A stretch of DNA of 64,000 nucleotides from Spongilla lacustris. Taxonomy: Eukaryota; Porifera; Demospongiae; Spongillida; Spongillidae. Positions within the stretch are counted from its first letter, which is position 1, and every line of letters begins with the position of its first letter. Position numbers and translations under genes: made by a program. Under the pieces are notes generated by a model. That model had not been told where the DNA came from and made no database searches. It worked only from the letters and a program-made list of their open reading frames with translations. Shown one piece after another: positions 21,045 through 32,345 of the stretch. The stretch lies in contig OX442437.1 in the NCBI GenBank assembly GCA_949361645.1, positions 4,675,668 to 4,739,667 on the forward strand, given 5' to 3'.

Positions 21045-22918
21045 AATATAGGCTGGGGCTTCGCTAAAAAGCTGCTTCTTCTCATCATCATTTAGAAACT
21101 TGAATTTGTCAAGCAATAAGGGCAGTTATTGAGCATTGTACACTGCACAGAATCTGGTAGGATTGAGCAGCCGAGCACTTTTGAAGAAATCAACAGCCTC
21201 TTTCAGATCTCCTCGTGTGTGAAACTCGAAGAAGCGGTCTTTGAAGTAGGCAAATCCAGGGTTGATACACTGCTTAGCATGTTGAAGCAGTGTGTTTTGT
21301 TTAGCCACATCACTAGGAGCAAACAGTGCTGCCAGTCGGCAAACATTAAGCCATTGTACATTGTCAATGTGAGCTTTCAACTCTAGAAGCTTGTCATATG
21401 TGATTGGAGCCAAAAATCCATCACCTTCAAGGACATGACAGGCTTGCACAATAGGTAGAAAACCGTCTACGACACTTGCGATCTCAATGCGCAAATTGAT
21501 GTCATGGTCATGCGTGTGAAGTGCTGGAGAAGCAGAGGCTACACAAACTCCATCTTGAACACATGCATGAAGAAACTGACCCACAGTGGGCCAGTTTGTA
21601 AATAGCTGATGACAAATTTCAAACTCACAATACCACCGGGTTTGGCTTGTTTGTTTAGCTTGTTCTTTCACGATTGCAAAAAATTTCAGGCGTGCTGAAG
21701 CACTCCGAGAGATCATACAATTGAAGTGTTGGAGAAAGGACTTCAACGAAGGAGTTTTAATTTGATCCCCAGCATTGGCAAGTGTATGGCTGAAGCAACC
21801 AATGTTTATGGCTCTTCGGAAAAAAGGAGATAGTATGTTGAAGGAGGCCAAATTGACAGAAGCACAATCATTGCACTTGTTCACTGGCAATTCGCGACTT
21901 TGAGAGCATGCGCAGTGTAATAATGCGCTGCTGAATGTAGCCTTCAAAGACAAAGCGTGCTACAAAGCAATAACATTCCGCAACTCGTGTTGCTCCATCA
22001 AGAAAGAGGGCTACTTCCGTAGTGTCAATTTCACCATTATCACCTCTGGGCTTGATATTTTTTCGTAGTTCACTTCGAACTTTATCAAGTTCTACCGCAT
22101 GAATGAGTGGTATTTGTTCACTGAGAGTTGATGATGTAGCCAACCATGGGTGGCCATCTTCTAACACACTTTTCAGCTTTGCGTTCTGCAGTTTGGCTAA
22201 AGGTATACCAGCACCTAACCATGCTTCCACAACTGAAAACTGACGCGCTTCAGTTTCTGGGTTTCCCCTTTTTTCGTCACAGTTTTTACGGTGTTGCATC
22301 AGAATAGCCACATCAGCTTGTCTTCGTTTCTCCTTCTTTGGAGTTGGATGTTGGTTTTATGCTTCTTTGAATTGATGTGTTGTGTAACGTCTGACTTTTT
22401 GGTCGAATCAAAGCGATGACGACAGGGATCGCAAAATAACCTGGTGCGGGTGCGCGAGTATGAATGAACAAGTGAACAAGCATTACTCAATTTCCATTTA
22501 CTTACTCTGCATTTGAAACAATGAGGCCATGGTCTTTGAATTCGTATGCTCTTTCTGCAGGGGTTATTTTGATGATTTTCTTTGACTCTTTGGCGCGACT
22601 TTGCTGAGTCTTCAACTTCCTTTTTCTTGCTTGTTTTGCTGGGGTAGCTTCCATTGTTCCAGGAATCTGAAGCAGCGCTGACACATTCTCCACAAGGTTG
22701 ATAACGCACTCGACAGTCTATAAGGTGAGTAAGGCTGAGCCGCTGATACTCATAGTCTCAGACTGAAACAGAAATACCTGTGTCATGTTCACTTCAATAA
22801 CTTCGTCGAGCTCATCTGACTCCAGACTTGAGTCACCCGAATAGTTAGAGTCGCTGGACTCGCACTCAACTAGTTCTGCGGCTTCTGCCATTGACTGTGA
22901 TGGCAGTTCACAACGCAA
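21045..22918 (-). pseudogene. hAT transposase, zinc finger and RNase H-like core
   Basis: Coding order: an acidic N terminus near 22918-22787 (MAEAAELVECESSDSNYSG); an exon ending at a GTAAGT donor near 22498 with a Lys/Arg-rich stretch; after a 65-bp intron, a zinc finger LFCDPCRHRFDSTKKSDVT with a downstream HX5H pair, of the CGGBP1/hAT type. A one-base frameshift near 22313 and another near 21900 separate it from the core frames, which carry EVALFLDGATRVAECYCFV and INIGCFSHTLANAGDQI. An in-frame TAA lies near 21130. It continues to the gypsy border and beyond it at 16205. The accumulated breaks make it non-functional. Confidence 0.75.
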
Positions 22919-23079
22919 CGATTGTGCAAAATCTTTCTAAAAATCCGTTAGTACCACAAAAAAGCGGGCAACCTTTTATATTAATTTAAAATAAATCCAG
23001 ATTAAATCCAAAAGCTAAATTCTACAAAAGAGTCCATTAAAATCCAAAAAAATATCCGGATTTAGGCGGAGGGGCCAAA

Positions 23080-23922
23080 CTGGCTTGATCAGGGCTGGTG
23101 GACATGGCCCTCTTCAACAATCCCACTGCATCTCTTTCCTCACCAGCAGTAAGGGATGGTGTGCACTCATGTTCTTTATAGTACCCAGCCTTTACATCCC
23201 TACACACTGAACCAGTACATCTTTTAGCAGCAGTTGTATAAGGTTGGATGCTGGTCTGATCTCAGTGGGGACCAAGCCAGCATCCAGCAAGCAGCAAGGG
23301 CACACTGTGGCTGAGGCTGTCACTCGCTCTACAATGCAACTACTAGTGCAGGCCAGCTTTCCACATGGTATCTCAAGGGGCTGTGAAAGCACGTTTGCAC
23401 ATACCACACATTTCAACTCATCGAGGACAGTCGTGTTGTTCTGGCTTGACAATGGTGGGTACGGCTCCCATGAGAAGACTGGAGGAAGGGCAATCTTCCA
23501 AAGATGTGCAACTACCATGTTTGGTGTGAGGCCTGGTTGACGTCCTCTGCCAACAGTGAGCTTTCTAGAGCTACATGTACCTCCTTTTGCAATAACTTTG
23601 AAGTGCTCATGCACCTGTGTATTGCATATGATGTTACATGTGTGAACTCTAGCAGTGATGTAGTATATATGTACCTTACACCCTTCATTTCTATGTTCCT
23701 CCCATTCAAATGGTGTCAGTGTACACCTATGGTGCACTTCTTCTGCCCTGGCACAGATGATTCTCTTCATTGAAAGGTGACAGCACTCACAAAAGCGTTC
23801 TGGGTGCATGTGAGCAATGTCAGTGGAGGTGTTGATTGCAAAAGCTGTTAACAGATCATATGCGAATCCTTTGCACTCATAAGTGCTCTTCTTTTGCCAC
23901 TCTTCATTAGCCTCTTAACTCT
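23080..23922 (-). pseudogene. RING-family gene, 5' part with RING finger
   Basis: Exons: 23675 to about 23922 (YECKGFAYDLLTAFAIN, MHPERFCECCHLSMKR, TPFEWEEHRNEGCK; phase 0 to a GTACAT donor), 23204-23614 (VHEHFKVIAKGGTCSSRK, LTVGRGRQPGL, then a RING-type zinc finger with CVVC, PCGKLACTSSC and CPCC), and 23089 to about 23167 (CTPSLTAGEERDAVGLL), which is cut by the hAT element. RING domains usually give E3 ubiquitin ligase activity; in this family the role is unknown. The first exon with the start codon was not found. The two-gene transposon at 24050 lies only 130 bp upstream and may have separated it. Confidence 0.7.
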
Positions 23923-24049
23923 GCAGTGCAGCGGCAGTTGTGTTTTGTGTGGTAATCCATCCCTGTAACCCGCAACATGCATCGATTTATTCATAAGATA
24001 CACTCAAGGTTTTTCTGGTGACAGAAAATTCGTGACCAGATCTGGTTCT

Positions 24050-24200
24050 AGTCTGACGTAGCCACACCCTCGCGCTTTGCGGAGGGTCTGGAGACATTGC
24101 CATACCAAATCCATAGATATTAGACTGTCTAATATCTATGCCAAATCGCATCCAAAAAATTAAAAGTTATTTAGGTTACCTTACGTACGTATATACGTTA
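24050..24200 (+). repeat. Left TIR of the two-gene transposon
   Basis: The outer 41 bp (24050-24090) match the right end almost perfectly. A weaker match (AAAAAATTAAAAGTTATTT) follows near 24155. Between them is a perfect palindrome, AGATATTAGAC/GTCTAATATCT, at about 24114-24136. Confidence 0.8.
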
Positions 24201-24712
24201 CACAACCAGTTCTACACACTGATGAATCTCTCGTGATAATATGACCACGGGCGTTACGCTTGTGATATTACGGACGTAGCAGGGGTGATCTCCGAAAGGC
24301 TGGGATTCAGACCGTATATATCAGGTGTGAATCACCTGGATTGTTATAGCGAATGGTAATTTGCAATGAATTTGCATTCACGTATGATTCATGAGCGGTT
24401 TTCGTCCCTGAATCGCTCGCGTTGTCGTATAACAATGATAATATTAATATTTGGGCCCCGATGACATGCAGCGTATACTACGCCGTGCTTTGCAGCTGGG
24501 AATTTTGGAGCGTGATCATGCAAGTCAAGTACGTATTGACAATCTGACTCAAATTATATGAGACTTGTACAAAAATAAAAATCACGGAATTAAAAAAAAA
24601 AAATCGAATCACAGGTACTAGGTTACAGGAAGATGTATAAATGAGATGATGATGATGATGCAATAAATAAAGCTGTCCAGTGGGTAACAAATGAGGTTAG
24701 TATCCAAAATAA

Positions 24713-25805
24713 TTACTCAGGCTGCAAATTCTCCATCCCATGGCCACAAGTTGGATAGTCATATGTGCTGTCATCCTGCATCACATTCTCCCATTTCTCT
24801 TCATCCATATCTGAGTAGTAAAGCCCTATCCATAAGCGAAACTCAGCATGATTTGCAATCTTGAAATTGGTGCAGTGTCGAATAAACAGTCGCTGCAATA
24901 AAACAAAACATAAAATTCCTGCAACAGTTTTAAACAAAATAAATTACAAATAAAGCCAAATGGCGGCAGTAAACATCCAGAAGGTCACCATCACACACAC
25001 CACCCACGCTCTGAACAATACTTGCAGCTAGATTCCTGGTTGGCATAAATTTATGCCTAAGGTATGGATGTTTTCCGAGGCACTGCATGGAATAGGAAAT
25101 TGTACTGTGCTGGTATGTATAATTAAAGAGCAGCAAACCTTTCTTCTTTCTAGTGTCCTGGCTTCAGTCAGCTTTGCTTTGATGTACCGAAGTGCCTCAT
25201 CGACCTTGTGCTTTTCATCTCGCACAACTTGAGGTGATAGCACTGCAGGTACTGCCATCTTTTGACGAGAAATTCTGTGGTGAATTTATAATAGAGATAA
25301 ACAAACATACACAAACCTGTATAGCGTCATCAGAGGGTTCACGAAGCAGAGAGCTGCAAAACAGCTTACACACTTCAACTTTCAAAGGTGACTATAACAT
25401 TTTTATAAATTCACTCATCAACTGTATCAATTAAATTCACCGTACCTCATACACACTTCCCTGGATAGAAAAGGTGTGTGTACTTTTCACAATTGTTGAA
25501 AGTTCCTTTACAGCTGCCTCTACGATACCTAACTTTGTTTCGACGGCTGCAAACTTTTTTTCAATGCTGTCAGTAGAAACTTTTATGACGGATTTGACTT
25601 CCTTCACGACTGCTGCAATAATCAGTGAATTCAGCTCTGCCGCAGTTGAGTCCGATTCTAACGGCTGCTCGTGATCAGCTACTGGTTCTCTCGAGTGTGA
25701 CAATGTACTAATTGTACTCCTATATCTAGGAAGAGGTGAGACCGAAAAGGTCCCTACCGCTTCAGAACTTTGAAATGCGTTTCTCGGAGCTCTCGCGTGC
25801 TGCAT
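24713..25805 (-). CDS. Unrecognised 274-aa coiled-coil protein (transposon accessory gene)
   Basis: Five exons with consistent phases: 25453-25805, 25317-25353, 25139-25258, 24948-25082, 24713-24892. The start ATG at 25805 has an in-frame TGA three codons upstream. Residues 1-55 are Ser-rich and basic. Residues about 60-115 form an amphipathic coiled coil (EVKSVIKVSTDSIEKKFAAV and VEAAVKELSTIVKST). A second helical stretch reads DEALRYIKAKLTEARTLERR. The C terminus has CLGKHPYLRHKFMPTRNL and a Trp/Tyr-rich tail with FRLWIGLYYSD. The family is unknown. Its head-to-head pairing with the transposase-like gene inside common TIRs suggests a role in transposition, for instance as a cofactor or DNA-binding partner. 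This is inference. Confidence 0.6.
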
Positions 25806-25830
25806 GCTTGGTCACGTGACCACGATAAAT
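25806..25830. promoter_or_regulatory. Bidirectional start region with a 12-bp CACGTG palindrome
   Basis: Only 25 bp separate the two divergent start codons. GGTCACGTGACC (25810-25821), a perfect palindrome containing an E-box, fills half of it. Either the 5' UTRs overlap or further 5' exons exist. Confidence 0.5.
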
Positions 25831-28800
25831 ATGTCCGAGAAAGCACGCTTTTATTGCCCGTCGTGCAAGCTTGAATTCGAGTTCAGAAACAGGTATTTGC
25901 GTCATCTGGAAACAGCTCGTCACAAAGCATATCTGCAATGTGTCAAGATTGGCGAGGAAACAAGCACAGCCGTGTTAGTTTCTCCGCATGTGCAGCCTAC
26001 CGATTGTGGTTCATCCTCGCCTGCTGCTGATGGTTTGGACAGTGGCCCTGTTGTCACAGAGGGTGAATCCTGCTATAGTAAGTAATAGTGTAAAGATATT
26101 TTGGATATGTAAACAAAAAAACATTTTTTCAGTACATGCAGACGATGTCGATGATTTTGAAGGTGTTTTTGAATCGGACATCATTGAGCCACCAGCTGTA
26201 GTCAGTGCCGAAAGAGAAGAGAGTGCTAGCGTTGTTGGTAAGATAACCCATTGTACTTTAGTCCATGTGTAATTTACATACTATAATACGGTAGATTCTA
26301 GCTTGAGCCATCTAAGTGAAGCAAACTTGTACAAGCCTTTTGCATCAAAGCTACTTGCCATGGCCTACCTCATAGTGCATAGCCCAAGACCAATGGTAAA
26401 GTATAGGGACAATCAAACTTGAAATTTATACTCCACACTTTGAGGACCTTGTGTTCAGCAGTGCCTAGCTTATCTCGTCTAGCCAAGTACAGGCTGCCTG
26501 GATATTTCACTCCCAAAATGGTAAAGGCACACATTTGAGAGATTCACTTTATTTTATTTGTAAACTTCGTAGCACCTCACCAGCACTGGCATACCATTTT
26601 ACACCAATTCAGTCTCAAACAGCATTAAGTTGTGTTTTGGAATTCCAGAAATTGGAAAAAATCTGGTTTGCTTTCCAGTTATACCAAAGGGAGAATTTAG
26701 GTATTTGTGCATAATTTGTAATTGCCCGTTAATTGTTCATGTGATGTTTTAGGGAAATGTACCATGGTTTACGCTGGAGAAATGACAAACGTTTTTTCGC
26801 GCCTATGGCTATTGCACCCTGTGGCAATGTATTTCTGGGGGATTTTGTTGAGTTTGGAATCTCTGGAGTCACGTCTATAGGCCAAGTTCTCCAGTTTGTT
26901 TGCCACGTAAGGTGTACATTGAGCCAAATGTGTGTGCATTACTTTACACTCCTCTTCCAGGAAGGCCAAGATGGTATTTATGCCAATGCACACAAGCTAG
27001 AGCACCACCCTGGTACTCCTGTCAATGGATATGTGCTTTCAGAAACAGTGTGCATAGCAGTGTGTAGCATTAAAGCTGTATTACCAGAATTACAAACATG
27101 GGCTCTTAAAATATTCCAGTATCAAGATGGCTGCCTAGTGCGACTTACTGATGATGTAAGCAAACAAGTATTACACATTGTCCACTTTTAAAACATTGTT
27201 TCTGTAGGAGTACATCACTTTGTCTTCACCACATCCCATGAAGGCAAAGTCAATTGGATGTGGAGGGCTGCCTGTTATTATGGCACCAATCTCCATCTTC
27301 TCTGATGACACCAGTGGAAATAAGTCCAAAGTGTGGAACAAGTTCAACTCCTGGAATTTCCTATTAGCAGGTCTTTCACGGAAAGATAATGCCAAGTTGC
27401 ACAACATTCATTTCATCTGTGCCTCCAACAAGAAGGAAGCCTTGCATACTCTTGTTCTGGGTCCATACAAGTACATGCTAAGGTCCTTAATGGCTCGGTT
27501 TTCACCACACCAACGCAAAGAGGTTTTGGCTCACATTGCCTCATTCCCTCTCTCCGGCTTTGAATTGCGTCTCTCACGAGATATCTCAAAGTACTACAAA
27601 TCATTTGTGGGGCGTGATTTTAAAACCTTGGCACAGCTTGCACTGTTTGTGTTTTCACCTTTAGTATCACCAGGTGAAACTGAAGTATGGTTGGCTCTTT
27701 CAAAGGTACATGTCAAGGTTGAGTCCATGAAGTCTGTGTGTCTTGGATTTGCGCAAGCTGTGGATAGACACTGTCCCGAGCTAAGGAGCAAGCTCAAAAT
27801 CCATCTCCTCCTTCACCTGCCAGATCACATGCTTCAGTTCGGTCCGCCATCAGGGTTCAACACTGAAAGGTACAGCTTTATTGTGACTCAGCGTCTGTGT
27901 TACTTACTATGGATTTTATAGATGTGAGAGCTATAATGGTGTGATCAGATCTCGTAACATATATGCCAATAAACATGCTCCTAGCAAAGACATTGCAAAC
28001 AGTTTTGCAATCCAGGAGAGCATACAATTTTTCTGTTCTGGAGGTCATTTAGATCAATCTGAAATGCAGTGAGTATTGACTTTTATCATTTTGTATTTTT
28101 TAATAATGTCTCCTCATCAGGTGTGGTGATGGTGTGATGCAGTTATATCAGTCATCAGAGGTTGAGGATTTCCTGACAGGAACGCCATCTACATGTGATA
28201 AAGCCATCTATTGTCACGGGGCACTTCGTAAGGTGATCACGGTTTTTTTTTAACACTGTGTTGGTATATTATGCTAATGCTCTGCAACCCTAGATCAGTG
28301 TACATAGGCCAACTCAGTTGGGATCTGTATTGATTCAAATACAGGAACTTGGGGAGATGTCTATCGCCACTCTGATAGATGAACATGTTGATTATAGGCT
28401 GCTTCTCCCTCCCACCATTAACCTGCAAACTCGTGTCACCTGGGGCAAAGCAACAGTGACAGCTGAATGTGACACTGTTGATGTGGGTGACATTGTGCTA
28501 TACGTAGACAGGGTTGGATCTCCTGTAAGTCCACCAAATAAGTGTGTCCTTTATTACATGTACAGTGCTATTATAGATGGAGGTAGGAATCTTATTGAGC
28601 TGCTTCGAAAGTGACAGCACCCGGTACTGTATGGTACAGCATATGGATCCTCACATGGTGGCCAGTGGACAGCCGTGCCTCAACCAGTTTGATTGCCCAC
28701 TTCTGACACTTACAAAGGTCATTCGAGTCCTTTCTCTTGCTGCCATTGTTCGTGCCATTTCAGTGGTACATCAGTGCTCCTCAACATGTGTTGTGGATTC

Positions 28801-28921
28801 TATGCATATTGCTACCAGGATGGAACAACAGAGAGTGACTGAAAACACATTGCGTTTGAAACATGACTGGAGTAATACTGTGTACTGTTATAATGTTTAC
28901 TGCATTGCAAATAATATTTAA
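25831..28921 (+). CDS. C2H2 zinc-finger transposase-like gene, at least 11 exons
   Basis: Exons: 25831-26077, 26133-26237, 26295-26395, about 26459-26520, 26573-26700, 26753-26906, 26961-27155, 27208-27869, 27922-28068, 28121-28232, 28294-28524, 28577-28921; about 830 aa. Phases agree everywhere except between exons 3 and 4, which are off by one. Residues 4-32 form a C2H2 finger (FYCPSCKLEFEFRNRYLRH). Later: EMYHGLRWRNDKRFFAPMA; ISIFSDDTSGNKSKVWNKF; AGLSRKDNAKLHNIHFICAS; and KLKIHLLLHLPDHMLQFGPP with GFNTERCESYNGVIRSRN. I recall these motifs from transposase-derived proteins of fungi and invertebrates, but cannot fix the superfamily (KDZ- or Plavaka-like are guesses). The conserved acidic residues would suit an RNase H-like core. 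It is nearly intact, and is probably the element's transposase. Confidence 0.65.
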
Positions 28922-29466
28922 AAGATTGGTAACAAGCGAAGAATAAAAAAACATTAGAAGTGCGCTAAATAAGGATTTACGGTATAGCTCTAAATTTCAC
29001 GGGTGATTCATCAGCTATTTCACACATGAATCAGGTGCGGTTGATAATGATTCACCCGTGATATTTTAAGAGGCGTAGCACGACTGCTCCCGAAAAGTTG
29101 TGATTCACCCGTGTACTACTCGAGACGCTACGCAAGCGTTAACGTCAGTGATTCATTGTTAAAAAGCTGGCCGTGTACGAGGAATGCAATTATGTTACGT
29201 GTAACTTACGCTAACACGCCAGAGTTGAGTGTTGCCACTGTTTTAGTCCCTGAAACTACTACACATCAGTCCTGTTATCGCAAATACAACCTTTTTGAGG
29301 TGTTTCTTTAGCCACATCTGCCGCAAGGCCAGGCCTTTCCAGCGTCGACATTTTTTAAAATTGCATTCCTCGTAACGTAAGGTAACATTAATAACTTTTA
29401 ATTTTTTGGAAGTAATCAGAACCTCCAGACCCTCCGCAAAGCGCGAGGGTGTGGCTACGTCAGACT
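28922..29466 (-). repeat. Right subterminal region and TIR of the two-gene transposon
   Basis: It contains at least three GATTCACCCGTG motifs (about 28999-29115). The inverted right TIR ends at 29466 with GGCTACGTCAGACT. A small frame here is not considered a gene. Confidence 0.7.
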
Positions 29467-29773
29467 CGTCAGTTCCGTTATTGACATGCCTTGGCTTGAC
29501 CGACAGACTAGTCTTACCTCCAGATCAAGTTCGGGTAGGCCGTTCTATTCGATCTCGTTCCCACCTAACCGAAATAAGTACCGCATGGGGTTATAAACAC
29601 GTGCACGGCATACGGTAGGCCTGAAATTTGGAAAGTGCGTGAGGACTATAAATAAAAGAGCATGAAAGGTTGTGTTGTATATTTAATAGTTTAAAATATT
29701 GCATTTACTTCTCTTCTGAGAATTTGTGAGCTTTGAAACATAAGCGTTTTTAATGAGGTGTTTCTCCGCTACA
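29467..29773. other. Spacer between two mobile elements; nothing recognised
   Basis: About 300 bp without supported features. An open frame from 29406 overlaps the TIR and has no recognisable content. Confidence 0.4.
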
Positions 29774-31375
29774 CAGCCAGAAGTTTTTTCTTGACTCAAA
29801 CCTGTACCCAGTGTTGAATCAGATTGTTTACCAGACCTTCGTAGACTTGGTGGAAACCTTTGGCTCAGATATGTGTGAGTAAAATTGATCCAGATTGTAT
29901 TACCATAGTATTTCCAAATGTCGCTATCAATCTGAAATATGGCTGCGTACAGTCTGAATCAACGCGGTATCCGGTGAAGACCGGGACGCATTTACGTAAG
30001 TTTACCGCGTTCCCAGCCCTTAAATGTTTTTAAATTTTATTTATGGTTCGATTCGCAAAAGATTACAAACAAAAAACAATACAATACAAGTTACAAACAA
30101 TATACAAATACACATCTAAGCAGTACAGCATATTACTCCAATCCCGTTAGAGTCTTCTCATTGGCGAGTTTCTGTTCAATCTCTCTTCAAATTTGCGAAC
30201 ATAACAGTTGGGATAAATGGGAACGGCAAGCCTGTTACAATCCATGGTCAAATCTTATCGGTAAAAAATGCCAATTTACACATACCTAGTGTTTATTCCT
30301 GAATGACATACTCTGGAACGTTGTGCATGGATGATGTAATCCAACAAGTAACAGACAGAAGGTTTTCCCAGAATAGCTGAGTGGAGGCAGGCTGAGCTGA
30401 GACGTAATTGAGTGTGTGAAGCAGCTCAAGCAGGCTGTTGAGGTAAGCTGGAATTTGAGGGCAACAGAGCTGAGTTGAGGCTTACTGTGTTGGCTGAGTT
30501 AGAACTCTGGCATGGTGCAAGACATTAAACACTCTCCTGGGAATATAAAACACATCATATTATATTAAGGTGCACCAGCATTATGCTCTTACCTGACAAA
30601 AGATGGATGGAACGATACCCACAACAAAATCCTCTGGTAGGCTGTGCAAGATTTGAATATTAGCACTATTTATAGTTCTGAAACCCCTTGATAGTTGTGT
30701 AGTTAAGACCAGCAGTCGCCAGAGTGATATGCTAAGCCTATATGTAACACATATGCCCATGTATATGAAGGTGAACGAGTTAACCTACCTAGGTTAATGT
30801 GGGAGGTATCTTACACATGCGCAGTCTGATAGAAGAAATGTCTCGTGGCGTGTGAAGACACACTTGGTTGGTGATTCCTTCTTTTTTTCTTTCTCCAGAC
30901 CATCATGGTCTGTGATTTCTAGGGGAGAAAGGGAAAAGGGGGGACCGCCTCCTCCACGCTGGCATAAGGGGTGGGGCTATCCACTTCCCACCCCCATCCC
31001 TCTCCCTCCATATCAGAAATGTATATAAAGATGTGCTTACATTCTGAAGTGCTCCTGGACAATATAAACCTCTGCAGGCCTACACTGAGTTTCTCAATGG
31101 AAACATTGTTGAAGATCTTCAAACCATCACCACACCTAAACAAAAGAAACATTTATGTTTCTCTGTACTATAATACAGCCTCTTAAGCTCACCTGGATTC
31201 TGTGGTAAAGGCATCAGACAGGTAACTCTTATGCTGCTGTACAGATAAATGATGAAAGTCAATTGCTGTAAATATTCTGTGCTCCGACAATTGCATTGAA
31301 TGACTCAACCTAAAACATAAAAGATTGTATAAACACATTTGTAACATCATGCACACAAATGTACACACACACATA

Positions 31376-31376
<1 letters not shown>

Positions 31377-31428
<52 letters not shown>
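31377..31428. repeat. (CA)26 microsatellite
   Basis: A perfect dinucleotide run of 52 bp. Cys/Val and His/Thr frames through it are spurious. Confidence 0.95.
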
Positions 31429-31429
<1 letters not shown>

Positions 31430-31512
31430 TCATGGCTCAATCTTAGATAAAGCAGGGCCGCCAATCTTGTGTACGTTCCTACACGAAAATATATACATAT
31501 ACACAAAAATAC

Positions 31513-31596
31513 CTTTGTGGTTATCAGCAGCGTGTACAGCTTCTCTAATGGATGGTACACGTGGCGAACGTCCTCAGCTTCCACAAAAGTGTTTTT
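31513..31596 (-). pseudogene. Delta-COP (coatomer subunit delta) exon fragment
   Basis: Exactly 28 codons lie between an ATATAAG acceptor and a GTATTT donor, encoding NTFVEAEDVRHVYHPLEK and LYTLLITTK. This matches the conserved longin-domain segment of delta-COP (animal proteins have TFVE...VRYVYQP.EKLY..LITTK). Delta-COP is a coat subunit for Golgi-to-ER vesicles. A candidate for the preceding N-terminal exon (31718-31751, VLLVRSRSVCAK) is present. The exon that should lie between them is absent, and the following exons do not continue delta-COP. It is therefore a fragment, probably captured or stranded within the TIR element. Confidence 0.65.
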
Positions 31597-32345
31597 CTTA
31601 TATCGTCAGTACTTTTAGCACGTGCCGCTTCTATAAATTTGCATAACAATGCTACGATGTGACCCAGAAACAAAGAGGAGTATATAAGCTCGCCCTAATT
31701 CGTACCAACCAGCATACCTTTGCACACACTGCGACTGCGAACCAGTAACACCTAGTACCTAACGTGTGGATTATTTAGATAAATTATCAGACATTCCCAA
31801 ATCCTTACCATTGACATATTACATTTCACGGGGAAAACGATCACGGAAAGAGAGCCAGGCGCGCGAGGAGGTCGAGATGAGATCTTTAAGGCATACAATA
31901 CCACAGAGCTCGAGTGTGTCGCACCATAGATCAGAGAAAGAGTGTTCAGATATTTCGATTTACGGTTCAGTGCTAGTAGCAACAGTGGTCTGGAACGAGG
32001 GAGCACAATTTTGGGTCAAACTGTTAACCATTCATGGGTCAAGCTGCTATTAAATCGTGGGTCAAGTTGTTATACAATCTGGATCAGGTTGAAGCTGCAG
32101 ACCACAATCAGATTGTTGTTATCAGTTACTCTGATTCAGATTGTGACCCACCCTTGCCACAGACTGAAGAGTCCCACCAGGTTTGAATCAGATTGGTAAC
32201 TTCTGGCTGTGTATCTATTAGACAGGTACCGTAATGTTCTAATTATAAACCTCGTTTCTAGCCGCATACAACCGTATCCATATGGTGACATGTATGTGGG
32301 AGTTTTAAAATAATCCTTGGTTGATTGTATTTCATCGAAAAGAAC

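Larger units (their letters stand above)
15794..23080 (-). mobile_element. hAT-type DNA transposon, interrupted by a gypsy element
   Basis: The element splits an exon of the RING-family gene. The bases next to it read TGGCTTGG on the left (15787-15794) and TGGCTTGA on the right (23081-23088), an 8-bp target duplication with one mismatch, typical of hAT. The ends carry imperfect inverted CC(A/G)CCTAAATC motifs. Joining the host exon across one duplication keeps its reading frame, which supports insertion into a once-open exon. Without the gypsy element the hAT is about 2.4 kb. Its transposase is on the minus strand and is damaged. Confidence 0.82.
24050..29466. mobile_element. 5.4-kb two-gene DNA transposon with inverted ends
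   Basis: The left end reads AGTCTGACGTAGCCACACCC and continues CTCGCGCTTTGCGGAGGG. The right end is its reverse complement finishing at 29466. Further in, AAAATTAAAAGTTAT and GGTTACCTTACG occur inverted on both sides, and both subterminal regions are rich in GATTCACCCGTG/GTGAATCA-type motifs. Two spliced head-to-head genes fill the interior. No perfect target duplication was found. The layout, not a database match, is the basis for calling it one mobile element. Confidence 0.72.
29774..32212. mobile_element. 2.4-kb TIR element carrying host exons
   Basis: The inverted ends share TACACAGCCAGAAGTT (starting about 29777 and ending about 32212). A weaker match, CTGA(C/T)TCAAACCTG, sits about 20 bp inside each. 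Subterminal CAGATTG and GGGTCAAG(C/T)TG repeats occur near the right end. No transposase is visible. The interior holds a CA microsatellite, at least one exon of delta-COP and further exon-like pieces (about 31197-31310 and 31033-31137, minus strand, proper splice motifs, unrecognised). If TA is the target duplication the ends would begin CACAGCC; this is unproven. Confidence 0.55.

Noticed and set aside
31189..31584. 131-aa minus-strand frame through the CA microsatellite
   Set aside because: Its middle is a Cys/Val run from (CA)n. Only the first 28 codons (delta-COP exon) are meaningful, and a GTATTT donor ends them.
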